A stretch of DNA of 64,000 nt from Paramecium octaurelia (lineage: Eukaryota; Ciliophora; Oligohymenophorea; Peniculida; Parameciidae). Position 1 is the first letter of the stretch, and the number at the start of each line of letters is the position of its first letter. The position numbers and the translations under genes were made by a program. Below the pieces are notes generated by a model, which saw only the letters and a list, made by a program, of their open reading frames with translations, ran no database searches and was not told where the DNA came from. The stretch is from NCBI GenBank assembly GCA_905182995.1, contig CAJJDP010000063.1, positions 436,570 to 500,569 on the forward strand, written 5' to 3'. Of this stretch, positions 1 to 11,733 are shown one piece after another.

Positions 1-141
1 ATATTTTTTCATTATAATTTTACTTATTTTTAATATAAATAAATTTTCATTTTCCTAAGAACCTTAATCAAGTCACTTTATAGATCGATAATTAATAATT
101 GTGAAGGATGTAGGGAATTAATTTATAAAGATTAACTAAAA

Positions 142-1780
142 TCATATTTCAATTTTCTATTAAAACAGTTTTTCAAATACACTTGCAGGTCCTTGGGAAT
201 CAAAAAATTAATTTAATTTTAATTTCTCTCTATTAATTTATTCATTAATTATTACCTATTATATTCTCTGACATCAGACACTCCGATCATTCCTAATAAA
301 TAGGTTTGCAAACCCCATAACTCTCTATCATCTTTATTATCGTAAAATGGGACAATAGGTATTCCATTATCCAATTGCCAAGCATAGCTATAAGCAGCAT
401 TATCAATCAACACTATTTAACTTAATTGCCTATCAAAAATTCTAAGATCCTTCGTGTACATTCCTCCTGTAGTCATGATACAATTATCTCTAAAAAGACG
501 ATGAGAAATCAATTTCTTTTCTGGATCCAAGTATTCTAAGACTTATTAAGCGTAGCATGAATGAGAAGCTGTAAATACTATGATTTCAAAATCATCAACT
601 AAAGATTCCAACAGTTCTATAGCTCCTGGGCGAATATTGACTCCTGCCTTAACCATTTCGTTTGGACTGACCTATATATTTAATACAATGTCAGATTTCT
701 AAAGCAATGATTCATTACAATGTACCAAAGTTTCATCTAAATCAAAGATCAAGGAGATTTTATCTAATGTTAATACAATTACAGATACTCTTATATTTAT
801 CCTTCTATTTTAATTGAACTGCCTTTTTCTTCACATCATTGGGGTCAACTGGTCTGAGATAAGAAGCAACATAAATTCCTTGGTAAGTTTAAAAAAAATG
901 CTCCCTATAAATACAACTAAAATAATCGTCTCTTAAGGGGCGAGTGAAAACTTATCTGATCTTCCCCAAATAATACTGAAATTGACTATTTTCTTTGTTT
1001 TCCTTATTAAATTTTGTGCTCTCAAAAAATTTGGATTCTCTATTAGATAATTATTATGATTATTGCAGCGATAATTATCTGGAGTGTTAAGGAGTGGTTT
1101 AATGTGATTAAGCTTTCTTTGGTTTCTGCAACATGGCATTGTATAATTTTTTATAATTTTAATCTTTGGAACCTATTGATTGTTGTCTTTTGTGCTGCAC
1201 GGATGTAGGGGCTTTCAAATCAGAGGTTTTAGGTCTGACATCTGTAGCCATAGGCGATCGTTAAGTCTGTTTAAACATGTTCATTTCTAAGTTTGGAGTT
1301 ACTTTAGTGACTAGTTGATTTAACAGCGATTGACTTTTTGAATAATTTCTTGTAGGTGTATCACGCTTTTGTTGCAGCAACTAATTATACTTCTACATTG
1401 CTGCAACTAACTCTAGATTCGACATCTACTTCTTCTTTTGTTGGTTCTCCCTGCAAAATTGTTGCTTTAAGAATTCCTTCCCAAATATATTGCCATTTTA
1501 ATTCGACTTAGTTGACATGTTTCTAACAGAGTTAATGAGATCCAATTTCTATGTCTTCAGATTTTAACTTGCTTTCTACAAGATATCGAAGACATTATTG
1601 GTCTCAATTTGAGGCTTCGGCTTCATTATTTATATTATATAATAATTTACTAATTTTATATCATCCCTAAATACGATATATTCACCTTTGTAAACCTGAA
1701 CTTCAACTTTAAGTTCAGTTCTTTCAGAGCCTTGGAAGCATGAAAGGTATTAAATAAAATAAACATTATTTGTTCTTCAT
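142..1780 (-). CDS. FCP1/SCP-family (HAD) protein phosphatase
   Basis: About 510 residues. The C-terminal third is a CTD-small-phosphatase (NIF) domain. The catalytic DxDxT motif reads FDLDETLVHCNE near residue 320, followed by an FTASHS segment and a late LIDNAAYSY segment typical of the fold. Known family members dephosphorylate serine or threonine, classically on the RNA polymerase II tail. The N-terminal 300 residues are Q/N/K-rich and not recognised. Two introns are clear in the 3' half (25 and 26 nt, TAG acceptors), and their removal restores the family sequence to a TGA at 142-144. The 5' end is less sure. The start at 1780 needs a 34-nt intron (1731-1764) ending in AAG and adds the acidic, coding-like stretch VEVQVYKGEYIVFRDD. 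The alternative start is the ATG at 1626, in the same frame. Confident family call, uncertain N-terminus. Confidence 0.85.
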
Positions 1781-2570
1781 TATTACATTAAATTCAAAAG
1801 AGTGTTTATTTGATTTATTTTATATGTGAAATAACTCCTTTATTTTAAGAGATTTATTGAATCATATAATTTAATAAATTGCTCTCTACATTATTTTGAA
1901 ATAATAGAATTAACTTATTGATTATTAAAAATATTTATAGTTTCGGATAATTTTATAAAATTTATTTTAGATAATTAGAGAATTCTGATCAATAATTATC
2001 AAATTTAAGAAAGGTTTGATCAAATCCCCTAGTTAATATTGTCATTTGATTTAGATCAATCACTACATAAGATAATTTTTATGAAATCCATCTTGCTTAA
2101 CATGTACTTGCCAAGATAATACAAGGCATTTTCCTAAACAAACTCTAAAAAAATACACATTTATATGAGTATTTGAGTATTGATTCCTTAAAATTCAAAA
2201 AATGATAAGACCTATTAGTTTCTATAAACTTTTTTTAAAGCCAAAGTCATAATTGAATTTCTGGGATTGAATTTAAGAAATAATATTAATACATTTTAAT
2301 ACATAGTGTTAATAATTAGTTAACAAACTAATTTTCTTAATTTAAGATTTTCACTTAATAACAACTTTACTAATTATTTAACATTATAAAATAATTTTAT
2401 ACTCTAATTATTGATTGTCAATTAATTTATTATCAATAATGTGTAAAAATAACTCCTTTTAATGATCTCATACAATATATATCTAAATATCAGGAGTTAT
2501 TGTATTTAATATTAGAGTAAATTAAATATTTTAAGAAACAAATTCATAAAAAATTAATACATAAATTAAT
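1781..2570. other. AT-rich intergenic region, no gene seen
   Basis: Long gap by the standards of this window, lying between the divergent phosphatase and ETF-alpha genes, so it should hold both promoters. I read all frames with TGA as the only stop and found no convincing open frame. A 9-bp inverted repeat (AATAACTCC near 2449 and GGAGTTATT near 2492) is the only structure noticed, and it may be chance in such AT-rich DNA. Confidence 0.5.
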
Positions 2571-3639
<1,069 letters not shown>

Positions 3640-3670
3640 TATAAATGACGTAATTATATAAATAATAAAA

Positions 3671-5426
3671 ATGAATAAATACATAATATTGTTGATACTT
3701 TGTAGTATAGGCTTTAGTACTAGTTAAACATAGTAAGAGAAATTCTTTTGCAAATAATGTCATCATTTTGTTCACACTGTTCAAAAGGTTGAACACTTTT
3801 GGGATAAATCGATTGTCTGGTTTTTGGAACTTGTTGCAGAAGGATATTGTGCTTATGCTAAAATAGAAAAGTTTTCTGTATGCAAAGGAGCTATACATGA
3901 AATGACACCTGTCATTTTTGAAGGAATCTAAACAAGATTTTTGGATGAAGATTTCATTTGTCCATTAATTAGATGGTGTCCTAAGGTTTATGAAGAATTG
4001 AAACTAGAAGATTATATTTCAAATATACTTAAAGATAAACCAGAAAACACATAATGGCCAGAAATTGATGGAACTGATACTATTGAAATCATACATGTAA
4101 GTGATATTCATACAGATTTACTCTATAAAGAAGGAACTTTGCCCAAATGCGATGAACCTTTGTGCTGCAGAGAAGAATTTAAGGCTAAAGATAATGATTA
4201 AAAGGCAGGATATTGGGGTAGTGCCGCAGTCTGTGACTTACCAGAAAGAACATTTCAATAATTTGTAAATTTCTTGAAAACTGACGTGATTAACCCAGAT
4301 AAGAAAACATTCTTATTTTGGACAGGAGACAGTGTTCAACACGATGTCTGGAAATAAGGAAGAGAATACAATATTTAGAATTCAAGAAGAATAACGGAAA
4401 TATTCACTAAAGGCGATTTAGGTATTACATTCATTCCATAAATTGGAAATCACGAAGCATTTCCTGTAAATTAATATGATTATATGACTGATAAGGATAG
4501 TAATTTAAGAGTTGAATTTTCAAATATGTGGAGAGAATGGCTTGGGGATGAAACTGCATAATTTTTCAAAGAAAATGGATTTTACGCTAAAGAATTTGAT
4601 AACCTCAAGGTTATTGCCTTTGATTCACAAATTTGTAATCCTGATAATTGGTATCTTCTTAAAGACCCAACCGATCCAACTGGATTCTTAGATTGGGCTG
4701 AGTAAGAATTGAAGAAATCAGAATAAAAAGATTAAGCTGTCTATTTTACTGCTCATATATATACATCAAGCTGTCTTGTTCCTTGGGCTAGAAGATTTAA
4801 CGCTTTGGTTGAAAGATATGCTTTTATTGTTAGAGGATAAATATATGGACACGCTCACGGAGAATTTTTTAATCTCTACAAAGATCAAAAAGGAGAACCT
4901 ATGAACATCGCTTATATAAGTTCATCATTAACCACATATACCTATAAAAAACCAAGCTTCAGAAAGTTTATTGTTGATGCAAAAACAATGATTCCAATAA
5001 ACTATTATGAATATCGCTTAGATTTAGATAAATATAACTAAATTGGAAAGGATGCTGTTTTGAAATGGGATATAGCATTTGATTTCCTCTCAGAATATGG
5101 TGCCACAAAAATGTACCCAGCTGATTTGTTCGCTATTACAGAAAGATTATTCACGGAACCAGAATTAGTCAAGAAATTTGATTTCAATTCTAATTCTGGT
5201 ACTGGTATCAGTGGAGATTCTGTAAAAATTATTATATAAATTATAGGCTAAATATTTATATTGTAAACTAAATCACAGTATTAATGATGATTTACATTTA
5301 TGTTTAGGAGAAACATTAAAAAAAGATTGGACTGAATATATATCTCCTGGGTGGAAAAAAAGAATGGTTTAAATGCCAAAGAAAGAATCTAAGAAGCATA
5401 AAAAATAAAAGAAATAGAAATAATGA
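3671..5426 (+). CDS. Acid sphingomyelinase-like phosphodiesterase, copy 1
   Basis: 576 residues with one 25-nt intron (5222-5246). The order is: a signal peptide starting MNKYIILLILCSIGFSTS; a saposin-B-like module with paired cysteines (CKQC, CAYAKIEKFSVC, CPLIRWC); then a calcineurin-like metallophosphoesterase domain. Metal-ligand motifs are visible: HVSDIHTD, WTGDSVQHD, IGNHE, TAHI and the YGHAHGEF block. This saposin plus metallophosphoesterase layout is that of acid sphingomyelinase, which cleaves sphingomyelin to ceramide and phosphocholine in lysosomes or outside the cell. Substrate here is inferred, not proven. The C-terminus is a lysine/glutamine-rich tail. It is the first of two tandem copies. 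Parts are almost identical to copy 2 and parts are strongly diverged. Confidence 0.93.
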
Positions 5427-5952
5427 TATATAATAAAATAAATATTTAAATATGCATGATGTGTGTTTTGAATAAATTCAATATATTTCTTAATATTTCT
5501 AAGTAATTTTTCAGATAAAATTGAGAAGTTTTCTATTTAAAAATGCAAGATTTGGATAAGAACCAAAATAATATGCTCATAGTATTTAGGATATCATGAT
5601 CAAGCTAATAAAATAATGTAATATTAATGAATTAATTAATCAATTAGAATGAGAATTAATATTATAATTTTTGAAGGCTTATTTTATTGTATTGCTCCAA
5701 TTTTAGTGGTCGAATCAGGTTTCAAACTCCAATACGCTTTTAGATTGCAATTATCAGAATATGCTTACTTCAAATATTTTAAAATAAGAATCTTAAGTTT
5801 CTATGTTATTTGAATTATATATTATACAATGCTTACTTGTCTGTATCTTAAATTAGAGTATGTTAATATCTTAATTGTTATCTAAATATTTTAATTGCCA
5901 GGTTACTTGATTTAATATGTCATAAGATAAGTACGATGTTAATATAATAAAA
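5427..5952. other. Intergenic spacer between the tandem copies
   Basis: About 525 bp, unrelated to the region upstream of copy 1 except for the last 15 or so bases before the ATG. A very short frame at about 5543 (MQDLDKNQN...) can be read with one intron but is too short to call. Otherwise nothing recognisable. Confidence 0.4.
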
Positions 5953-7708
5953 ATGAATAAATACATAATATTGTTGATACTTTGCAGTATAGGCTTTAGT
6001 GCTAGTTAAACATAGTAAGAGAAATTCTTTTGCAAATAATGTCATCATTTTGTTCACACTGTTCAAAAGGTTGAACACTTTTGGGATAAATCGATTGTCT
6101 GGTTTTTGGAACTTGTTGCAGAAGGATATTGTGCTTATGCTAAAATAGAAAAGTTTTCTGTATGCAAAGGAGCTATACATGAAATGACACCTGTCATTTT
6201 TGAAGGAATCTAAACAAGATTTTTGGATGAAGATTTCATTTGTCCATTAATTAGATGGTGTCCTAAGGTTTATGAAGAATTGAAACTAGAAGATTATATT
6301 TCAAATATTCTTAAAGATAAACCAGAAAACACATAATGGCCAGAAATTGATAGAACTGATACTATTGAAATCATACATGTAAGCGATATACATACGGACT
6401 TATTTTATAAAGAAGGAAGTGCTTAAAATTGTGATGAACCATTATGTTGTAGAGAAGGATTTAAACTTAAGGATTATAATCCTAAAAAAGCAGGGTACTG
6501 GGGAAGTGCTGCTGTTTGTGATTTACCTGAAAGAACTTTTGAATAATTTGTAAATTTCTTGAAAACTGATGTTATAAAACCAGATAAGAGAACATTCTTA
6601 TTTTGGACAGGAGATAATGTTCAGCATGATGTTTGGAAGTAAGGAAGAGAATATAATATTATTAATTCAAAAAGAATTACAGAAATTTTTAAAAAAGCTA
6701 ATTTGGGTATAACGATAATACCTTAAGTTGGGAACCACGAAATGTTTCCAGTTGATTAATATGATTATATGACTGATAAGGATAGTAATTTAAGAGTTGA
6801 ATTTTCAAATATGTGGAGAGAATGGCTAGGAGATGAAACTGCACAATTTTTCAAAGAAAATGGATTTTATGCTAAAGAATTTGATAACCTTAAGGTTATT
6901 GCCTTTGATTCACAAATTTGTAATCCTGATAATTGGTATCTTCTTAAAGACCCAACAGATCCAACTGGGTTCTTAGATTGGGCTGAAGAAGAGCTGAAGA
7001 AATCAGAAAAAAAAGATTAAGCTGTCTATTTTACTGCTCATATTTTCACATAAGAATGCATGGTGCCTTGGGCTAGGAGATTTAATGCTTTAGTTGAAAG
7101 ATATGCCTACATAGTTAGAGGATAAATTTATGGGCATGCTCATGGAGAATTTTATAATTTATACAAAGATCAAAATGGAAAACCAATGAATATTGCTTAT
7201 ATAAGTTCATCATTAACTACATATAATAATAAATTACCCAGCTTTAGGAAATATATAGTCGATGCAAAAACAATGATTCCATTAAACTATTATGAATATC
7301 GTTTAAATTTGGATAAATACAATTATATTGGGAAGGATGCTATTTTAAAATGGGACATTGCTTTCGATTTTCTTTCTGAATATGGAGTAACAACAATGTA
7401 CCCATCTGATTTGCAGGCAATCACCGAACGATTATTCACAGAACCTGAACTAGTCAAGAAATTTGATTTCAATTAGAATTCGGGTACTGGGCTTAGTGGA
7501 GATACTGTATTATTTCATTTATATTTAGCCTTAATACTTATATTGTTTATTAAATAACAGCATTAAGGACGATCTGAAAGTTTGCAAAGGTGAGACTCTT
7601 ACAAAAGATTGGACATAATACATTTCACCAGGATGGAGAAGGAGGATTGTTACTTCGGATAAGAAAGTAGAAAAGAAATCTAAAAAATAAAAGAAATAGA
7701 AAAAATGA
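5953..7708 (+). CDS. Acid sphingomyelinase-like phosphodiesterase, copy 2
   Basis: 577 residues with one 22-nt intron (7507-7528) at the same position as in copy 1. It has the same signal peptide, the same saposin-B-like cysteines and the same metallophosphoesterase ligands (VSDIHTD, WTGDNVQHD, VGNHE, TAHIF, YGHAHGEF). Several residues differ: a Gly in EIDGTDT of copy 1 is Arg here, and the metal-site Ser after GD is Asn. All catalytic histidines and aspartates that I can see are kept, so it should be active. The tail is again lysine/glutamine-rich, ending in TGA at 7706. It is followed after only 32 bp by the Myb gene on the same strand. Confidence 0.93.
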
Positions 7709-7740
7709 TTATTTAATTATAATAATATTAAAATTATATT

Positions 7741-8910
7741 ATGGATTATGAAGATCAAGAGGAAGGTTGTGTCGACGATCACTTATTTAATGTATAAAAG
7801 GAGGACGATTTGAAAATCGATTATTAACAACTGCAATAGATTGACTATGAAAATAAAACAGGTTCTAAGTTATTGCAAAAAAATAAGGAATATTAGAATT
7901 CACTATTATAATTTAAGTAATACCTCGAAAGAAAGATTGCAAAGAAATAATAGCAAATACAATAACTAGATCAAATATTGTAAACAATCCCGAGATAGGA
8001 AGAAGAAATCAATTTTAAGGAGAAATGCTCAGCCTATCTAACTTTGGAAATATTGCATGATTCAAAACAAAGGAAGATATTTTCATATGCTGTTAACGAT
8101 TTTGAAATGCTAAAGTAAGAGAATCCTCCGCATTATGTCAAATTAATTTAAGATTTAAAGAAGAAAGATTTAAAACTTAAGAAATTGGATTATACATCTC
8201 CAAGATTTAGGTAACAATGTAAAAAGAAATAAAAATAAAATATTTTGACACAAGCAATATAACCAAAGAATACTTAAATAAGAGAATTAATTATAAAGGA
8301 AGTTGTAAATTGTTTGCCAAGTGAAGGGCATGAAATTTTATGGTCTCTCTTGCCAATTCATGCAACTTAATTATTAAATATATATACAAGTGACTAAAAT
8401 AGTATTGAAGCAATAGAAATTTATAGAGTTTGGCTTAAGAGATATCATTAATTGTACAACAATTAGTTTACATTATAGGAGGATAATAAGCTGGTAGAAT
8501 TAGTTTAGATGATAGGTGATAATTAGTGGGCTTATTTGGCAAAACTTATAACCACAAAGACCTCAATTCAATTGAGGGAAAGATGGTTCAAATTTTTAAA
8601 TAAGAACATAAAAAGACAAAGATGGAAAATCTTAGAAGACCTTAAATTAATAATATTGGTAGACTATTTTGGAGTTGGATAATGGAATAAACTGCATTAG
8701 TTTTTCAAAAATAGAACAGAAGTATAAATAAGAGAGAGGTGGTGTAATGTTTTGGATCCTGAGTTAGAAATACGACCATGGACGGAAGAGGAAGATTAGG
8801 AATTATTGAGTTTGAATCAGAAATATGGAAATGCATGGAGTGTGGTCAGTTTAAAGCTAAAAAGAACTGACAATGAATGCAGGAGAAGATTTCAATAAAT
8901 AAAAAAGTGA
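7741..8910 (+). CDS. Myb-repeat DNA-binding protein (SNAPc/R2R3-like)
   Basis: 389 residues, no intron. The C-terminal 150 residues hold three Myb/SANT helices-turn-helix repeats at about residues 240-285, 286-335 and 336-389. The last is the clearest: RPWTEEEDQELLSLNQKYG, then W and RRRF. The first two have the spaced tryptophans and the RERWFKFLN/RERWCNVLD endings. The N-terminal half is charged, glutamine-rich and coiled-coil-like, and not recognised. Myb repeats bind DNA. Candidates are a transcription regulator or a SNAPc-190-type factor for small RNA gene transcription, and I cannot choose between them. The next gene begins 28 bp after its TGA. Confidence 0.85.
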
Positions 8911-8938
8911 TTCTGAGTTTATATACTTAATATATTGT

Positions 8939-10718
8939 ATGATTGATAATCCGTTTGAATTTGAAAGGGATCCCAAGAAGTTTACGAATTCTTTGGAACA
9001 CAATAGAAAAGAAATCGATGAGGAGGATGATTAATAATAGTAGACAAGATTAACTTAACTTTATATGGGTAAATCTGCAGGTAGATATGGATTGTTGAGA
9101 AAATTAGAGGAGTAGAGTAAATTGATTTTATTTAGATTAAGCTGAAAAATTAGCAGTGGATAGAGATCTTGTATTCTCTTAGGATTTGAAATCTAAAAGT
9201 TACAATTTGAAACCAGATCCAATTTCATGTCATTTGAAACAATTTAATCCAAGAATGCTTGAAAAAAATTACTAAGATTCCCTCTAGAAAGGTTATAAAA
9301 TAAGGAGCATATTGAATGAAAAAAAAGAAACTCTTTAGGATTTTGTTGAAAAGAAAAGAGAAATTTGTTTAACAAATCTAAATATTATAACAAAAAAAGA
9401 GGAAACCAACAGACTTGAGGATTTTATTAAAAATGAGCAGGAGTCTCTGCAAGCGAGAAAACTATATTTTAAAAACGATTGCGAATTAGTCAAAAGGTTT
9501 ATGAGTGAAGTTAAATCTTAAGCTGATTAAGCTGCAATTTTAGCTGATAAGGAAATGAGGAGGAAGGAGGAAGTCAAGGTGGAAGTTGCAAGAATATTAG
9601 CCTAAATTGATAGATTGAAATTATAGAAAAGCAAGCTTTAAGATGAATATGATAAATTAGATAAATACAGATAATTCTTAGAAAAAATCAAAGTAATCTT
9701 GATACTTTACATTATTTTAGTAACATTATAAAACCAAATTTTCAGAGATAGAGAAAGATATCGTCATGCCCTAATCTCTATCAAATTATAAAAAGACTTT
9801 GTTCTTAACGGGAGTTAACGTTGTAGAATCTGAATCAAGATCAAAGGAATAATTGGAGTAATTGCAATTTGAATATAAGCAAAATAAAATGGCAGATATT
9901 GTGATAGAGATTTTGGATGCAATTGAAGAGGGGAATCTACGAAATATGCAGAATCAAAGAGATGCTGAGGAAGAAATGGAATAAAGAAAGAGAGAGGTTG
10001 AACATTCGAGGGAGATCTTTCTAATTCATTAAAAGGAAAATGAATAACGATTAAAATAATTGGAGAAACAATATATAATGCATGAATAATATCAATAGGA
10101 ATTAAAAAAATAAGAAAAAGTTGATTAAAACAAATTGGAATTTGCAGAAGGTGAAAATCTGGACATGGATCAAATAGGAAAACGAATAATAGAAATCTAT
10201 ACTGATGTCTCTAAAAAAGAGCAAGACCCTTTAATCAAGAAATTAGGCACTGATTCTAAGTTACTAAAATCTACTTTATATGTAATTGATATTTAATATT
10301 ATTTTTGCTTAGTCACTCGAAAGAATAGTCTTAGAACTATCAGATTACAAATTACAATTTCTAATGAAATCTAAATAAGATTATCTAGATGCAGAGAAGA
10401 AAATTAATCAAAAAAAGAAGTATATTATTTAAAGTGAATCTTAGAGAATAAAGATAAACAAATTAGAAAGATGAGGAGAAGAAGAAGTAAATAATTGAGA
10501 GAAGAAGAAAGAAGGAAGAACAGATGGCTAACTTCTATAGGGGAAGAAAGGATATGCGAAGAAATTATCCAGCTGAAAAAGTAATTGTGGAATAGGTTGT
10601 AGAAGACAACGATGAAAACGACGACGAAAAATATTTGTAAGAGAATTATGAACTCGTCTATGTACCCTCATAAAAAACTGATAATATTTCATCATCATAA
10701 TAAGTATAATAATAATGA
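8939..10718 (+). CDS. CFAP100-like (DUF4200) ciliary coiled-coil protein
   Basis: 558 residues after removing four introns of 19, 28, 31 and 25 nt. The first (9117-9135) is the shortest in the window. The protein is almost wholly coiled coil. Residues of about 130-280 look like the DUF4200 domain shared by CFAP73, CFAP100 and CCDC38/42, with a run resembling CFAP100: KRFMSEVKSQADQAAILADK, then basic heptads. In Chlamydomonas and animals CFAP100 works with CFAP73 in the modifier-of-inner-arms complex that tethers inner dynein arms to doublet microtubules. That role is inferred for this protein. The C-terminus is acidic and ends in a glutamine run. Its TGA overlaps the ATG of the next small gene. 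The family call is moderate; the coiled-coil nature is certain. Confidence 0.7.
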
Positions 10719-11150
10719 ACTAATTTTTGGACGCGACCAAGTTATTCAGTCTAAGCATAGCAGCTAACATACTTTGAGTATACAAAACAGAATTCTAAAA
10801 AGGTTTAAAGAAGCAAGCCCAAAGTTGATTAATATTATCGTTGAAGTAATTAAGGAGAATAAGATTTCATCGAGTAGAAAACTTTTGTTTAATTAATTGT
10901 TTAATTTCTTTTTAATGTAATAATAAGCAAGTAAAGGGAAAAAAATAGGACTGAAGTATATGAAAAATATCAAACAGTTCTTAGGTCTTAGTCTTTTAAA
11001 GTACCAAAATAGGAATAGCATTGGAATTTGAAAAATTATAATATTTATTAAATGTAACAACTTGTAAATAGTATGATCTTGAATAAATTTGCTATAATGA
11101 TGGACCAAAATTTCACAAGTATTTTTGGCAATCTTTCAGCAAATCCTTGA
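10715..11150 (+). CDS. Small unknown protein overlapping upstream stop
   Basis: 128 residues in a model with two introns: 20 nt (TAG acceptor) and 29 nt at 10899-10927 (AAG acceptor). The spliced frame is open throughout and contains coding-like stretches such as NRILKRFKEASPKLINII and REKNRTEVYEKYQTV. The ATG overlaps the TGA of the CFAP100-like gene (ATGA). I do not recognise the protein. The frame alone is weak evidence in this AT-rich, single-stop code, but the join of two coding-like frames by a normal-length intron supports it. The real start could lie elsewhere. Confidence 0.45.
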
Positions 11151-11300
11151 TTGAACATTTATAATTAGTACTATCACATTTATATTGAAATTGTTAATGA
11201 ATAAATTTGGTGGACAAAAGATATTGAGATTGACCATTTTTGATTAAATGTATAATGAAATTAATTTATTATCTAGTTGTCAAGCCTATTAACATATTAA

Positions 11301-11523
11301 ATGAAATATAAAATGAAAGGAAATATTGGAGCTATAAGTGGATGTTATAATTATTAAAACTAAAATGTTATACTTATGGATTCACTTTTAGAAACATTTG
11401 TTAAAATTCTTTATATTATAGGTGTGTGCGTAGATATTAGAGCATCTTGATGATAGCTTCATAGAGAAATTATATAATTAATGCCAAAATGATATCGTGG
11501 AGGAAATCTTATACAATACCTGA
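11301..11523 (+). CDS. Small unknown protein
   Basis: 66 residues with one 22-nt intron at 11400-11421 (TAG acceptor). The spliced C-terminal half is acidic and coding-like (CAQILEHLDDSFIEKLYNQC). Three in-frame ATGs lie at the 5' end (11301, 11313 and one further in). No family is recognised. It sits between an unknown small gene and the convergent PTEN-like gene. It could also be a 3' exon of something larger, but no other join was found. Confidence 0.4.
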
Positions 11524-11733
11524 AATTCATTAGCAGAAACAGATGAATGATTGCATTTAGCAATAATAGATTCTTGACGTTATAGAATTATTTTGAGAAT
11601 ATAAAGGGTGTGTTATAAAACTGATTTAAATAATTAATATAATTTTTATTTAATAAATGATGTCTATTGGGTAATTATGATATTCCCTTGATTAGCAAAC
11701 ATTCTTGTCTCTGATAATTATTTATATATATAT

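Larger units (their letters stand above)
3661..7708 (+). repeat. Tandem gene duplication with patchy identity
   Basis: The two sphingomyelinase-like genes are offset by 2282 bp. Near-identity runs from just before the ATG to about 4110 (6392 in copy 2) with only a handful of differences. It stops abruptly, and about 355 bp of many silent and some coding changes follow. Near-identity resumes at about 4470-4725 (6752-7007) and then falls off again. Intron positions correspond, but the intron sequences differ. Confidence 0.9.

Noticed and set aside
10893-11108. Minus-strand hydrophobic frame starting MVHHYSKFIQ
   Set aside because: Antisense of a spliced plus-strand frame; composition is that of random AT-rich sequence.
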